A stretch of 64,000 nt of DNA from an uncultured Flavobacteriales bacterium (GTDB taxonomy: Bacteria; Bacteroidota; Bacteroidia; Flavobacteriales; Flavobacteriaceae), in the NCBI GenBank assembly GCA_913020155.1, contig CAJWBA010000007.1:1-64000 (forward strand), read 5' to 3'. The notes under the pieces were generated by a model. The model had not been told where the DNA came from and made no database searches. It was given only the letters and a program-made list of their open reading frames with translations. Below are positions 30,547 through 40,445 of this stretch, piece by piece. Position 1 is the first letter of the stretch. Each line of letters starts with the position of its first letter. The position numbers and the translations under genes were made by a program.

Positions 30547-31884
30547 ATTGACACGAACAAACCCCTCTTCATCAATATGCTCCAATCTAACTTTGTGAAG
30601 CGTATTGATTAGACTGGGATTCCAAGGTATTCTTACTTTGATATAATTATCGGTAAACCCGGTGATGTATCCTTTTTTATTTTGTCCTTCAAAAAGAACT
30701 ACGCGCTCTGACCCTAACTGAGATTCATAAAAGTGGTGCCTTTTTTTAACAGATAGTCCTCGAAGCATTTTACTACGCTTCGATCGAATGTGTTGTGACA
30801 CTACTCCAGTCATCTCTGAGGCCTCAGTATTGGGACGTTCAGAATACGAAAAAACATGTAAATACGAAATGTCTAGATCTGCTAAAAATCTGTAGGTTTT
30901 CAAAAATTCTTCATCAGTTTCTCCAGGAAAACCGACAATAACATCTACACCAACACATGCGTTAGGCATAATCCTCTTGATAGCTCCTACCCGATCAAAG
31001 TACAACTGAGATAAATATCGTCGTCGCATCCGTTTCAAAATCTGATCACTACCGCTTTGCAGAGGTACATGAAAATGAGGAACAAAAGAATTGCTTTGTC
31101 CAACAAAAGAAATGGTTTGATCTTTGAGTAAATTGGGTTCAATAGAAGAAATTCGAATCCGATTAATTCCTTCAACTTTGTCAAGGGCTTTGACCAGATC
31201 TAAAAAAGTGTGTTGATGCTTTTTGGTGCCAAATTCTCCTTTTCCAAAATCCCCGATATTAACCCCAGTCAAAACAATTTCTTTGATGTCTTGAGCAGCT
31301 ATTTTTTTTGCATTGGCCAAAACATTTTCTAGTGCATCACTCCTTGAAATACCCCTCGCCAAAGGAATAGTACAATAAGTACATTTGTAATCACAACCGT
31401 CTTGAACTTTCAAAAAAGCTCGTGTACGGTCACTGGTCGAAAAACTGCTTGTGTATTGGGTTACCGTATCAATTTCACAAGAATGAATAACACCAGTTTC
31501 TTTTTTGGTAAGGTCATTTAGGTATTGTGTTAACTTAAATTTCTCTGAAGCTCCCAACACCAAATCTACGCCGGAAACTTGAGCCAAAACTTCGGGTTGC
31601 AATTGAGCATAACAACCAATAGCAGCTACAAATGCCTCGGGATTTTGACGCAATACTTTTGCCACCATGGCTTTGAAACGTTTGTCTGCATTTCCGGTTA
31701 CCGAACAGGTATTGATCACATAAACATCTGCTACAGACTCAAAAGACACCCTGTTGTAATGTTCTTCCGAGAAATCTCTGGCTATGGATGCTGTTTCAGA
31801 AAAATTAAGTTTACACCCCAGGGTATGGAAAGCAACGGTTGTTTTTTTGACTTCAATAGCCTTATTGGTGATTAATGATTCCAA
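30541..31884 (-). CDS. mtaB: tRNA (t6A37) methylthiotransferase MtaB
   Basis: HTLGCKLNFSETASIARDF; radical-SAM CDYKCTYCTIPLARG; VGVDVIVGFPGETDEEF. Confidence 0.93.
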   Translation of the reverse strand: MESLITNKAIEVKKTTVAFHTLGCKLNFSETASIARDFSEEHYNRVSFESVADVYVINTCSVTGNADKRFKAMVAKVLRQNPEAFVAAIGCYAQLQPEVLAQVSGVDLVLGASEKFKLTQYLNDLTKKETGVIHSCEIDTVTQYTSSFSTSDRTRAFLKVQDGCDYKCTYCTIPLARGISRSDALENVLANAKKIAAQDIKEIVLTGVNIGDFGKGEFGTKKHQHTFLDLVKALDKVEGINRIRISSIEPNLLKDQTISFVGQSNSFVPHFHVPLQSGSDQILKRMRRRYLSQLYFDRVGAIKRIMPNACVGVDVIVGFPGETDEEFLKTYRFLADLDISYLHVFSYSERPNTEASEMTGVVSQHIRSKRSKMLRGLSVKKRHHFYESQLGSERVVLFEGQNKKGYITGFTDNYIKVRIPWNPSLINTLHKVRLEHIDEEGFVRVNL

Positions 31885-31926
31885 GATGTCTCTAAAAAAG
31901 TTTAATTTTGGGGTAAATATACTACT

Positions 31927-33549
31927 TTGATTTTCAAGTTCAACACCAATTTACGTAAGCTATTACTTTCAAAATTCATTCTATTTATGGAGATTCTAGT
32001 TGTAGGCTGTCAATCAGAAATTAAAATCCATGGTAACACTGTTTTTAGATACAACGAATTTAGAAACATTACTTCTCTTGATCCCGCTTTTGCTAGGAAT
32101 CCCCAAAACATATGGCCCATACAACAAATATTCAACGGCTTGGTTCAACTGGACGATTCACTACGAATACGCCCCGAAATAGCAAAATCTTGGCAGATAA
32201 ATGAAGATGGAACAGTTTACACCTTTAAGCTACGCGACGATGTTTATTTTCATAAATCAAGAGTTTTTGGTTCAAAAGAAACTAGAACGGTTACGGCAGA
32301 GGACTTTGTGTTTAGCTTTAATCGACTAAAAGACGAAAAGACTGGATCACCCGGAGGTTGGGTGCTTCAAAATGTTAAAAATTATCATGCCCCAGATACA
32401 CATGTTTTGCAAATCGAATTGAAACATCCATTCCCTGCATTTTTGGGTTTACTGTCCATGAGGTACTGCTCTGTTGTTCCCAAAGAAGGAGTTGCCTTTT
32501 TCAAAGATGATTTTCGATCTAATCCAATTGGAACAGGCCCTTTTCAATTCAAAAAATGGGAAGAAGATGTGAAATTAGTGCTTCGCAAAAACGATCTGTA
32601 TTTTGAACGCAACAAAAGTGGAGAGAAACTCCCTTATTTAGAAGCGATTGCCATTAGTTTTTTACCTGATCTTCAAAGTGAATTCATGATGTTCGTCCAA
32701 GGAAAATTTGATTTTTTAAATTCATTAGACAACTCCTATAAAGATGATTTACTAACTCCTTTGGGAGAACTTCAAGAAAAACATAGTCAAGATATAAAAA
32801 TGGAAAAAGGGCCTTATTTGAATACAGAATACATTGGCTTTTATTTAGATGCCAACAACAATGCTGTAAAATCAGAAAAAATAAGAAAAGCAATGAATAT
32901 TGGTTTTGATCGAAAAAAAATGATTCTTTTTCTCAGGAACACCGTTGGATTTCCTGCTTTTCAGGGACTTATACCCAAAGGGCTTCCAGGGCATGGAAAT
33001 CATATCTTCAATGAATACAACCCAGCTTTAGCACAAAAATTGGTTAAAGAATACACAAAAGAACAAGGTGAAAACCCAAAAATTCGACTGGCGACAGATG
33101 TAAATTATCTTGATATTTGCGAATATCTTCAAAGAGCTTATCAAAATATTGGTGTTGATGTTACCATAGAACTCATGCCAACGGCTAGACTAAGACATGC
33201 CAAAAGTTCGGGGAATCTGGAAGCATTTCGAGCCAGTTGGATTGCAGATTACCCAGATGCCGAAAACTATTTATCTTTATTTTATTCAGAGAATTTCAGT
33301 CCAAAAGGTCCCAATTACACCCACTTTTCTCAGGCTAAATTTGACATACTCTATTTAGAAACAATGAAAATTTCTGACCCAGAAAAACGAATTATTTCTT
33401 ACAAAAAAATGGACGATTTACTGATGTCTTCATACCCGATAATTCCCTTGTACTACGATCAAGCCATTCGGTTTAGCAGAAAAAACATAAGCGGACTGGA
33501 AATGAATGCCATAAATCTATTGAACCTCAAGCGCGTTCAAAAAAACTAA
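31927..33549 (+). CDS. ABC transporter substrate-binding lipoprotein (peptide-binding, SBP family 5)
   Basis: Lipobox LVVGC; ITSLDPAFARNPQNIWPIQQIFNGLVQLDDSLRIRPEIAKSWQINEDGTVYTFKLRDDVYFH. Confidence 0.9.
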   Translation: MIFKFNTNLRKLLLSKFILFMEILVVGCQSEIKIHGNTVFRYNEFRNITSLDPAFARNPQNIWPIQQIFNGLVQLDDSLRIRPEIAKSWQINEDGTVYTFKLRDDVYFHKSRVFGSKETRTVTAEDFVFSFNRLKDEKTGSPGGWVLQNVKNYHAPDTHVLQIELKHPFPAFLGLLSMRYCSVVPKEGVAFFKDDFRSNPIGTGPFQFKKWEEDVKLVLRKNDLYFERNKSGEKLPYLEAIAISFLPDLQSEFMMFVQGKFDFLNSLDNSYKDDLLTPLGELQEKHSQDIKMEKGPYLNTEYIGFYLDANNNAVKSEKIRKAMNIGFDRKKMILFLRNTVGFPAFQGLIPKGLPGHGNHIFNEYNPALAQKLVKEYTKEQGENPKIRLATDVNYLDICEYLQRAYQNIGVDVTIELMPTARLRHAKSSGNLEAFRASWIADYPDAENYLSLFYSENFSPKGPNYTHFSQAKFDILYLETMKISDPEKRIISYKKMDDLLMSSYPIIPLYYDQAIRFSRKNISGLEMNAINLLNLKRVQKN

Positions 33550-34740
33550 TAGGAATCTCTTCTCCAAACTACTGATTGCTCAAAAACTGCCTTAAGGATT
33601 TCCAAATCTAATTCAGAAAGCTGCTCCCCTTTTCGATCCATCATCATATGATTGCCCTCCATTGCCTTTGAAAAATTATAGGTCTGAAAACCTTGCGCTC
33701 CACCAAAGCTAAAACTCGGAATAAATGTTCTTGGAAATCCTGTTCCAAAAATATTTGCATTGACACCAATTACAGTCGCTGTATTGAACATAGAATGAAT
33801 TCCACAACAACTGTAATCTCCCATAAGAAGCCCACAAAACTGTAATTCACTTTTCACAAAATTCTCAGAGGTGTAATTCCATATTCGTACCTTACCTTAG
33901 TTTTTTTTTAGATTAGATGCATTTGTAGCTGAACCAATGTTAAACCACTCACCAATTACCGCATTCCCAAGAAACCCATCATGTCCTTTATTTGAATTTC
34001 CCAGAAACAAAACATTATTCAGCTCCCCTCCTACCTTCTAACCGGGACCAATAGTTGTTCCTCCATAAATCTTTGTTCCCATTTTTACGGTAACCTCATC
34101 ACACTATGCTATTGGGCCTCGAAGCATGGAACCTTCCATAATCTGAGTTTTTTTTCTATATAAATAGGTCCGTCTGTTGCGTTGAGGATGACGTAAGAAA
34201 GCTGTGCTCCTGGCTCAATAAAAATTCGCTCGGGATGAATAAACCGATTATTATCCTCCTCCAAAACTTTACTTTTTTTACCTTGAGTAAATCGTTCAAA
34301 GTCCTGTTCAAGAACAGCTGCATTCTTTGAAAATAAATCAGAACTTGTTTTGATATGAATGGGTTTAGATTTTAGCTTAACAATAAAAAAATCAGTCGTG
34401 TCTGATGGCAACTCTTGTTTTTCTGTACAAAAAACAACAGGGTTATTTTCAAAAACTAACATCTGATTGGGGTTTAGTTGTTCGAGTTGATCTGTGAAAG
34501 CCTCTGTTGGAAAATAACTTGCGTTAATGAAATAATTGAGTTCAGCAGTATGTGTGTTATATTTTGAAGACAAGTAATCTTGGGTAACATACGAACAATT
34601 TTGATTGAGAAAAGCCTCCCATTTTTCTTTTAAGGTATCAATTCCAATCCTGAGTTCTGCAACCGGTCTCACATAGGTAAATGGAAGTAAATCTGTGCGC
34701 TCTGGACCATCAAAAAGAATTGGGTTGGTTCTTGTGACAT
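33546..34740 (-). pseudogene. Decayed GlmU-family sugar-nucleotidyltransferase-like gene
   Basis: NPILFDGPERTDLLPFTYVRPVAELRIGIDTLKEKW through TYNFSKAMEGNHMMMDRKGEQLSELDLEILKAVFEQSVVWRRDSY; interrupted by a frameshift in an A run (~34150) and in-frame stops at 34104-34106, 34038-34040 and 33897-33899. Confidence 0.88.
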
Positions 34741-34819
34741 AAACTGTTATTAACCTGCTTGGGTGTTGAAAAATCTGAAGTAAATTTAATGTTTTTTTGT
34801 TGACATAATTCCTTTCAAA

Positions 34820-34860
34820 AAAAACAAAAAAAAAGCTGTCTGAAATAACAGACAGCTTTG
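34820..34860 (-). terminator. Rho-independent terminator downstream of rpmE2
   Basis: AAAGCTGTCTG-AAATAA-CAGACAGCTTT stem followed on the minus strand by a T run. Confidence 0.85.
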
Positions 34861-34879
34861 AGTAATGTGAGTATTTTTT

Positions 34880-35131
34880 TTACTTCTTGAACTTGGAATA
34901 TTTGTTTTTAAACTTATCAATTCTACCAGCTGTATCCACCAATTTAGTTTTCCCAGTGTAGAACGGGTGAGATGTTCTTGAAATCTCAAGCTTTACAAGA
35001 GGGTACTCAACGCCATCTAATTCTAGAGTCTCTTTGCTGTTGACCGTTGACTTGGTTAAAAAGATATCATCGTTAGACATATCTTTAAAAGCTACTAGTC
35101 TGTAATTGTCTGGGTGTATACCTGCTTTCAT
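34880..35131 (-). CDS. rpmE2: 50S ribosomal protein L31 type B (true start [13 protein letters not shown] track start is 19 aa too long)
   Basis: [61 protein letters not shown]. Confidence 0.95.
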   Translation of the reverse strand: MKAGIHPDNYRLVAFKDMSNDDIFLTKSTVNSKETLELDGVEYPLVKLEISRTSHPFYTGKTKLVDTAGRIDKFKNKYSKFKK

Positions 35132-35153
35132 AAATTTATTTTTAAAACGTGTG

Positions 35154-35185
35154 CAAATGTAATTGTTTTTTCTAAATTTAACCAA
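35154..35185 (-). promoter_or_regulatory. Promoter of rpmE2
   Basis: Minus strand TTG-N21-TACATTTG. Confidence 0.6.
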
Positions 35186-35214
35186 CATTAATCAACAAAA
35201 AACATCATATTCCT

Positions 35215-35739
35215 ATGGGAAATCTGAACCTTGAAATTAAAAAGTACATCCTAATTTATGGAAGTTTATTGGGAGGCATATCGGTAGTATTTGGTTTGAT
35301 GCTCTTTTTTTTGGATATGCATTACCAACAAGAAACTAGTGTTACTGTGGTTAATTCTTTAATTAGCATAAGTGTTATTGGGATTGCCCAGTTCGTTTAT
35401 CGAAAAGACAATGAAGGAATCATGTCATTGAGTCATGGATTAAAAATTGGTTTGGGAATAGCAGTAATTAGCGGTATCATAGGCGTTATGTATTTCCTTG
35501 TTTTGTCTAATGTTCTCGATCCTGAAATGATGAACAAGGCACTTGAAATGGGTATGAATCAATTCCTAGATCAAAATCCTGAGGCAAGTGAAGAAATGAT
35601 TAATCAAGTAAGATCCATGCAAGAAAAATTTACTGGACCAGTCATGACCAGTAGTTTTATTTTGATCTTTAGCCTCTTGTTTGGATTAATATTCTCTCTA
35701 ATCACAGGGCTTATCCTCAAGCGTAATCGACCAGAATAA
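35215..35739 (+). CDS. DUF4199-like membrane protein
   Basis: Four predicted TM segments; SLSHGLKIGLGIAVISGIIGVMYFLV; synteny next to rpmE2 and GT2. Confidence 0.75.
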   Translation: MGNLNLEIKKYILIYGSLLGGISVVFGLMLFFLDMHYQQETSVTVVNSLISISVIGIAQFVYRKDNEGIMSLSHGLKIGLGIAVISGIIGVMYFLVLSNVLDPEMMNKALEMGMNQFLDQNPEASEEMINQVRSMQEKFTGPVMTSSFILIFSLLFGLIFSLITGLILKRNRPE

Positions 35740-35776
35740 GCTGATAATTTTGTAGCTTTACAAACCAAGACAAGCT

Positions 35777-36727
35777 ATGAATTTATCCATTATAATCCCA
35801 CTTCTCAACGAAGCAGAATCGCTACCTGAATTACATCAGTGGATTCTCGACGAATTGACTCCAACTTCTCTAAGTTTTGAAATTCTATTTATCGACGACG
35901 GAAGCACTGATACTTCATGGGAAGAGATTGAAAAATTACATCAGTCCCACAACAACACATATGGGATTCGTTTTTCAAAAAACTTTGGAAAATCACAAGC
36001 GCTCCATGCTGGATTTGCAGAGGCAAAAGGAGCGGTTGTCGTAACTTTAGATGCAGATCTGCAGGATGCGCCTAGTGAAATTCTAAATTTGTACAACCGA
36101 ATTCAAAAGGAAAATCTGGACTTAATTTCAGGATGGAAAAAGAAACGATACGACTCTTTGTTCCTGAAAAATATTCCTTCAAAGTTTTTCAACTGGACCG
36201 CAAGACGCAGCTCTGGAATTTATTTGCACGACTTTAACTGCGGAATAAAAGCATTCAAAAGTGAAGTTATCAAAAACATTGAAGTTTTTGGTGAAATGCA
36301 TCGATACATTCCCGTTTTGGTTGCTCATGCTGGATTTACTAAAATAGGAGAACAAATTGTTCAGCATCAAGCTCGCAAATATGGGGTTACTAAATTTGGT
36401 TGGACTCGTTTTATGAACGGATTTCTTGATCTACTTACACTTCGTTTTTTAAATAAATTTGGAAAACGTCCCATGCATTTTTTTGGTTTTTGGGGTTCCC
36501 TTATGTTTTTAATTGGTTTTAGCGTAGCTGTGTATTTGGGAATTGACAAGTTATTCCTCAACCCAGGTGGTCGATTAATTGCTCAGTTGCCCGAGTTTTA
36601 CATTGCTTTGACTACTATGGTTTTGGGAACACAATTTTTTGTAGCTGGTTTTCTTGGCGAGCTTTGGATCGGACAACAAAAAAACACTCAACGCTACACC
36701 ATCAAGAAAAAATTAAAAAAAAGTTGA
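35777..36727 (+). CDS. Family 2 glycosyltransferase (DPM/ArnC-like)
   Basis: IIPLLNEAESLPEL; FIDDGSTDTSW; TLDADLQDAPSEI; two C-terminal TM segments. Confidence 0.93.
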   Translation: MNLSIIIPLLNEAESLPELHQWILDELTPTSLSFEILFIDDGSTDTSWEEIEKLHQSHNNTYGIRFSKNFGKSQALHAGFAEAKGAVVVTLDADLQDAPSEILNLYNRIQKENLDLISGWKKKRYDSLFLKNIPSKFFNWTARRSSGIYLHDFNCGIKAFKSEVIKNIEVFGEMHRYIPVLVAHAGFTKIGEQIVQHQARKYGVTKFGWTRFMNGFLDLLTLRFLNKFGKRPMHFFGFWGSLMFLIGFSVAVYLGIDKLFLNPGGRLIAQLPEFYIALTTMVLGTQFFVAGFLGELWIGQQKNTQRYTIKKKLKKS

Positions 36728-38421
36728 AGGGCATAAAAGACATAGCAGCTTCGTGGCTACAACCTACTTTTGATGTTGAAACACAAAAAAAAGTTGCTGA
36801 GCTATTCAAAAATCCTTTGGAATTCGAAGATGCCTTTTACAAAAATTTAGAATTTGGAACAGGAGGCATGCGTGGAATTATGGGTGTGGGTCCAAACCGC
36901 ATAAATAAATACACTTTAGGCAAAAGCACCCAGGGCCTCTCCAAATATCTAAAAAAAGAATATCCCTCAGAAAAGATAAAAGTTGTAATTGCATACGATT
37001 GCCGTCACAACAGCAAAACCCTTGCAAAAACAGTTGCTGATATTTTCTCAGCTAATGATATTGAAGTATTTCTTTTTTCAGACCTCCGACCCACCCCAGA
37101 ATTATCCTATGCTGTACGACACCTAAATGCACATTGTGGTATTGTATTGACCGCCTCACACAATCCCCCAGAATACAATGGGTACAAAGTTTATTGGAAA
37201 GATGGTGGGCAAATAGTTCCCCCTCATGATCTAAATATCATACAACTCATTGATCAAACAGCTTATGGAGAAATTTGCTTTAATGCTGATGAATCAAAGA
37301 TTCATCTGATCGACAAAGAAATTGATGAAGCGTTTTGTAAAAAAGCAATTGAAATAAGCAAGTATCCTCAAAAGTTGAAAGATGATTTTTCCATCGTTTT
37401 TACCTCACTTCACGGAACAGCAATAACCTTAATGCCTTCTGTATTCAAAGCGGCTGGTTTTTCTCAATTTCATAGTGTGAAAGAACAGGAAGCTCCAGAC
37501 GGAAATTTTCCAACGGTACAATCCCCCAATCCCGAAGATCCAAAATCATTTGAACTCGGATTGAAAAAAGCCTTAGAACTAAACGCTGACATCCTTATCG
37601 GGACTGATCCTGATGCAGATCGCTTTGGTATTGCCGTCCGAAATTTAGAAGGGAATTTTGAGAAGCTAAACGGCAATCAAACCATGATCGTTCTGACCCG
37701 CTACTTATTAGAAAATTATCCGGAGACTTTATCTTCCAAACACTTCATTGGCTCAACAGTAGTCTCATCTCCAATAATTCCCAAAATGGCCGATCATTTT
37801 GGAGTTGAATGTAAGTTGGGGCTCACGGGTTTTAAATGGATTGCTAAAATGATTGAAGACTTCCCCAATCAAACTTTTATTGCAGGTGGCGAAGAAAGTT
37901 TTGGGTACATGGTTGGAGATCAGGTACGCGACAAAGACGCCATCACCTCTGCTCTACTGTCAGCTGTAATTGCTGCGGTTCAAAAAAGTAAAGGAAGTTC
38001 GTTTTATGAGTACCTCATCGAAAGTTATCAACTCCTTGGACTATATCATGAGGAACTTGTCTCCTTAACCAAATTGGGGAAATCTGGATTTAAAGAAATT
38101 GAAAAAATTATGGAAGACTTTAGATCCAATCCACCCAAATCGATTGCAGGTATTAGAGTAAAAAAAATTGATGACTTTGAAAAGCAATTCAGTATTCTTG
38201 CCGATGGTTCTAAAGAAGCCTTGAATTTTGAGAAATCTAACCTCATCCGATTTATTTTGGAAGATAATTCTCAAATTGCAGTTCGCCCAAGTGGCACAGA
38301 ACCCAAAATAAAATTTTACTTTAGCGTAAACACAACATTTAAAAACAAAAAAAAATATTCTGATTCAAAAAAAATGATGGAAATCCAATGCAAAAAACTA
38401 ATTCAAAGCCTGAGCATATAA
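36724..38421 (+). CDS. Phosphoglucomutase/phosphomannomutase family phospho-sugar mutase (ORF track opens at 36664; TTG at 36724 is a plausible start)
   Basis: GIVLTASHNPPEYNGYKVYW catalytic loop; GTDPDADRFGIAV; GGEESFGYM; RPSGTEPKIKFYF. Confidence 0.93.
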   Translation: MKGIKDIAASWLQPTFDVETQKKVAELFKNPLEFEDAFYKNLEFGTGGMRGIMGVGPNRINKYTLGKSTQGLSKYLKKEYPSEKIKVVIAYDCRHNSKTLAKTVADIFSANDIEVFLFSDLRPTPELSYAVRHLNAHCGIVLTASHNPPEYNGYKVYWKDGGQIVPPHDLNIIQLIDQTAYGEICFNADESKIHLIDKEIDEAFCKKAIEISKYPQKLKDDFSIVFTSLHGTAITLMPSVFKAAGFSQFHSVKEQEAPDGNFPTVQSPNPEDPKSFELGLKKALELNADILIGTDPDADRFGIAVRNLEGNFEKLNGNQTMIVLTRYLLENYPETLSSKHFIGSTVVSSPIIPKMADHFGVECKLGLTGFKWIAKMIEDFPNQTFIAGGEESFGYMVGDQVRDKDAITSALLSAVIAAVQKSKGSSFYEYLIESYQLLGLYHEELVSLTKLGKSGFKEIEKIMEDFRSNPPKSIAGIRVKKIDDFEKQFSILADGSKEALNFEKSNLIRFILEDNSQIAVRPSGTEPKIKFYFSVNTTFKNKKKYSDSKKMMEIQCKKLIQSLSI

Positions 38422-40242
38422 ATGAAATCTTTTAAAAAAATATTGCTCTACGCAATTCCCTTCAAGCGATTTGCGTTCTTGAATATAATCTTCAATGCAC
38501 TCTATGCTCTTTTTAGTGCACTTTCTTTTGTAGCTCTAATACCTATGCTCAATGTGTTGTTTGGAAAAACTCCTAAGGTTGACACTAAACCCGTTTATAA
38601 TGGTCTTACCAGCCTAAAGCCTTACATAACAGACTCCATAAATTTTAAGATTGGAGAAACTTTAGAAAAAGATCCACTTGCTGCCTTAATTTTTGCGATT
38701 GCTCTAATCTTAGTTTTATTTTTTATGAAAAATTTATTCAATTATCTGGCTATGTTTTTCATTACCTTTTTGCGAAATGGTATTTTAAAAGACCTTCGGA
38801 ATTCTTTGTATATTAAAATATTATCTCAACCAGTATCTTATTTCACAGAGAAGAAAAAAGGAGATACTCTTGCCCGAATTACTTCAGATGTACTCGAAAT
38901 TCAGCACTCCTTCTTATCCATTATGGAATTGATCGTAAGAGAACCTTTTACAATAATTTTTACTCTAGCTGTGATGTTTAGTTTGAATGTCAAATTATCC
39001 ATCTTTGTACTAACGTTCATTCCGATTTCTGGAATTATCATCTCAACAATTGGTAAAACTCTTAAAAAACATTCTCGAAAAGTTCAGCAAGAACAGGGTG
39101 AGTTTCTATCCATTGTAGAAGAGTCTTTGGGAGGATTAAAAATCATCAAAGCGTTTAATGCAGAGAAATTATTTACCACAAAATTCTTTGGTTCAACCGC
39201 CAAATTTTTTGGCTTCTCCAACAAACTTCTGAACCGACAAAACCTTGCATCTCCTTTAAGTGAATTTATGGGAATTGGGGTTATTGGAGGCTTGCTTTGG
39301 TTTGGTGGATCTATGGTGTTGATTGAAGAAACTCTTAGTGGGACTGTTTTTTTAGCTTTCATGACTTTGGCTTACAACATCCTTACCCCAGCAAAAGCAA
39401 TCAGTAAAGCTTCTTACGCAATAAAAAAAGGAAATGCTGCTGCAGAACGGGTTTTAGAAATTTTAGATGCTCCCAACAAACTTGTAGACCGCCCAGACGC
39501 AAAGAACGTCAAAGACTTCAATCAAGAAATTCATTTTAATAATATTGGTTTCAAATACGACACTAAACTTATTTTAGACCAATTTTCTCTAACCCTAAAA
39601 AAAGGAGAAACCATTGCACTTGTTGGACAATCTGGGAGCGGTAAAACAACCGTTGCCAATTTGTTGAATCGTTTTTATGACGTGCAACAAGGATCCGTTT
39701 CTATTGATGGAAATAACCTAAAAAAAATCAAAACACATTCGTTGAGAAAACTCATTGGAATTGTAACTCAAGACTCCATTTTGTTTAATGATACCGTTCA
39801 AAACAATTTACGGGTAGGAAATCCAGAAGCAACAGATAAAGAAGTAGTAGAGGCAGCAAAAATAGCCAATGCACACTCCTTTATTTCAAACCTTCCCCAA
39901 GGATATGATACCAATATTGGGGATCAAGGAAATAAATTGTCAGGCGGTCAAAAGCAACGGCTTTCCATAGCCCGAGCAGTTCTCAAAAATCCACCCATCA
40001 TGGTTCTTGATGAGGCCACGTCTGCCTTGGATACAGAGTCTGAAAAATTAGTCCAAGAGGCTTTGGAAAATTTGATGAGTAATCGAACTTCTTTGGTCAT
40101 AGCCCATCGTCTTTCAACTATTCAAAAAGCCGATAAAATTGTAGTGATGCAAGACGGAAAAATTATTGAAATTGGAACTCATAAAGAATTGATTTACAAT
40201 GAAAGTGCCTACAAAAAATTAGTTGAAATGCAGTCCATCTAA
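38422..40242 (+). CDS. ABC transporter ATP-binding/permease protein (MsbA-like)
   Basis: N-terminal TM domain; GQSGSGKTTVANLLNRFYD; LSGGQKQRLSIARAVLKNPPIMVLDEATSALD. Confidence 0.94.
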   Translation: MKSFKKILLYAIPFKRFAFLNIIFNALYALFSALSFVALIPMLNVLFGKTPKVDTKPVYNGLTSLKPYITDSINFKIGETLEKDPLAALIFAIALILVLFFMKNLFNYLAMFFITFLRNGILKDLRNSLYIKILSQPVSYFTEKKKGDTLARITSDVLEIQHSFLSIMELIVREPFTIIFTLAVMFSLNVKLSIFVLTFIPISGIIISTIGKTLKKHSRKVQQEQGEFLSIVEESLGGLKIIKAFNAEKLFTTKFFGSTAKFFGFSNKLLNRQNLASPLSEFMGIGVIGGLLWFGGSMVLIEETLSGTVFLAFMTLAYNILTPAKAISKASYAIKKGNAAAERVLEILDAPNKLVDRPDAKNVKDFNQEIHFNNIGFKYDTKLILDQFSLTLKKGETIALVGQSGSGKTTVANLLNRFYDVQQGSVSIDGNNLKKIKTHSLRKLIGIVTQDSILFNDTVQNNLRVGNPEATDKEVVEAAKIANAHSFISNLPQGYDTNIGDQGNKLSGGQKQRLSIARAVLKNPPIMVLDEATSALDTESEKLVQEALENLMSNRTSLVIAHRLSTIQKADKIVVMQDGKIIEIGTHKELIYNESAYKKLVEMQSI

Positions 40243-40251
40243 CTTCAAAAA

Positions 40252-40374
40252 ATGAAAGACAATAAGGATATCATTATTTCAATTGCATACTTGTTGTGTG
40301 TAATTGTAATTCTTCTAGTTTTCTTCTGGAACCATTTATTTGAAAGCTTTATCGAGTGGAAAAGAAGTCTTTAA
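40252..40374 (+). CDS. Small single-TM protein (40 aa), absent from ORF track
   Basis: MKDNKDIIISIAYLLCVIVILLVFFWNHLFESFIEWKRSL*, 9 nt after the ABC transporter stop. Confidence 0.4.
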   Translation: MKDNKDIIISIAYLLCVIVILLVFFWNHLFESFIEWKRSL

Positions 40375-40445
40375 CAGAGCAATTAATTGTCATCTCCCTA
40401 TGGAAAAGTAAAGCGATTTAAACTATTTCATACTTTTAGAGTCCA

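Noticed and set aside
33897-34106. In-frame TAG/TAG/TAA in the GlmU-like gene as stop-codon recoding (selenocysteine, pyrrolysine or suppression)
   Set aside because: The stops fall where different residues are expected (Leu-, Cys- and Tyr-like positions), mixed stop types are used, and there is also a frameshift; simple decay explains it
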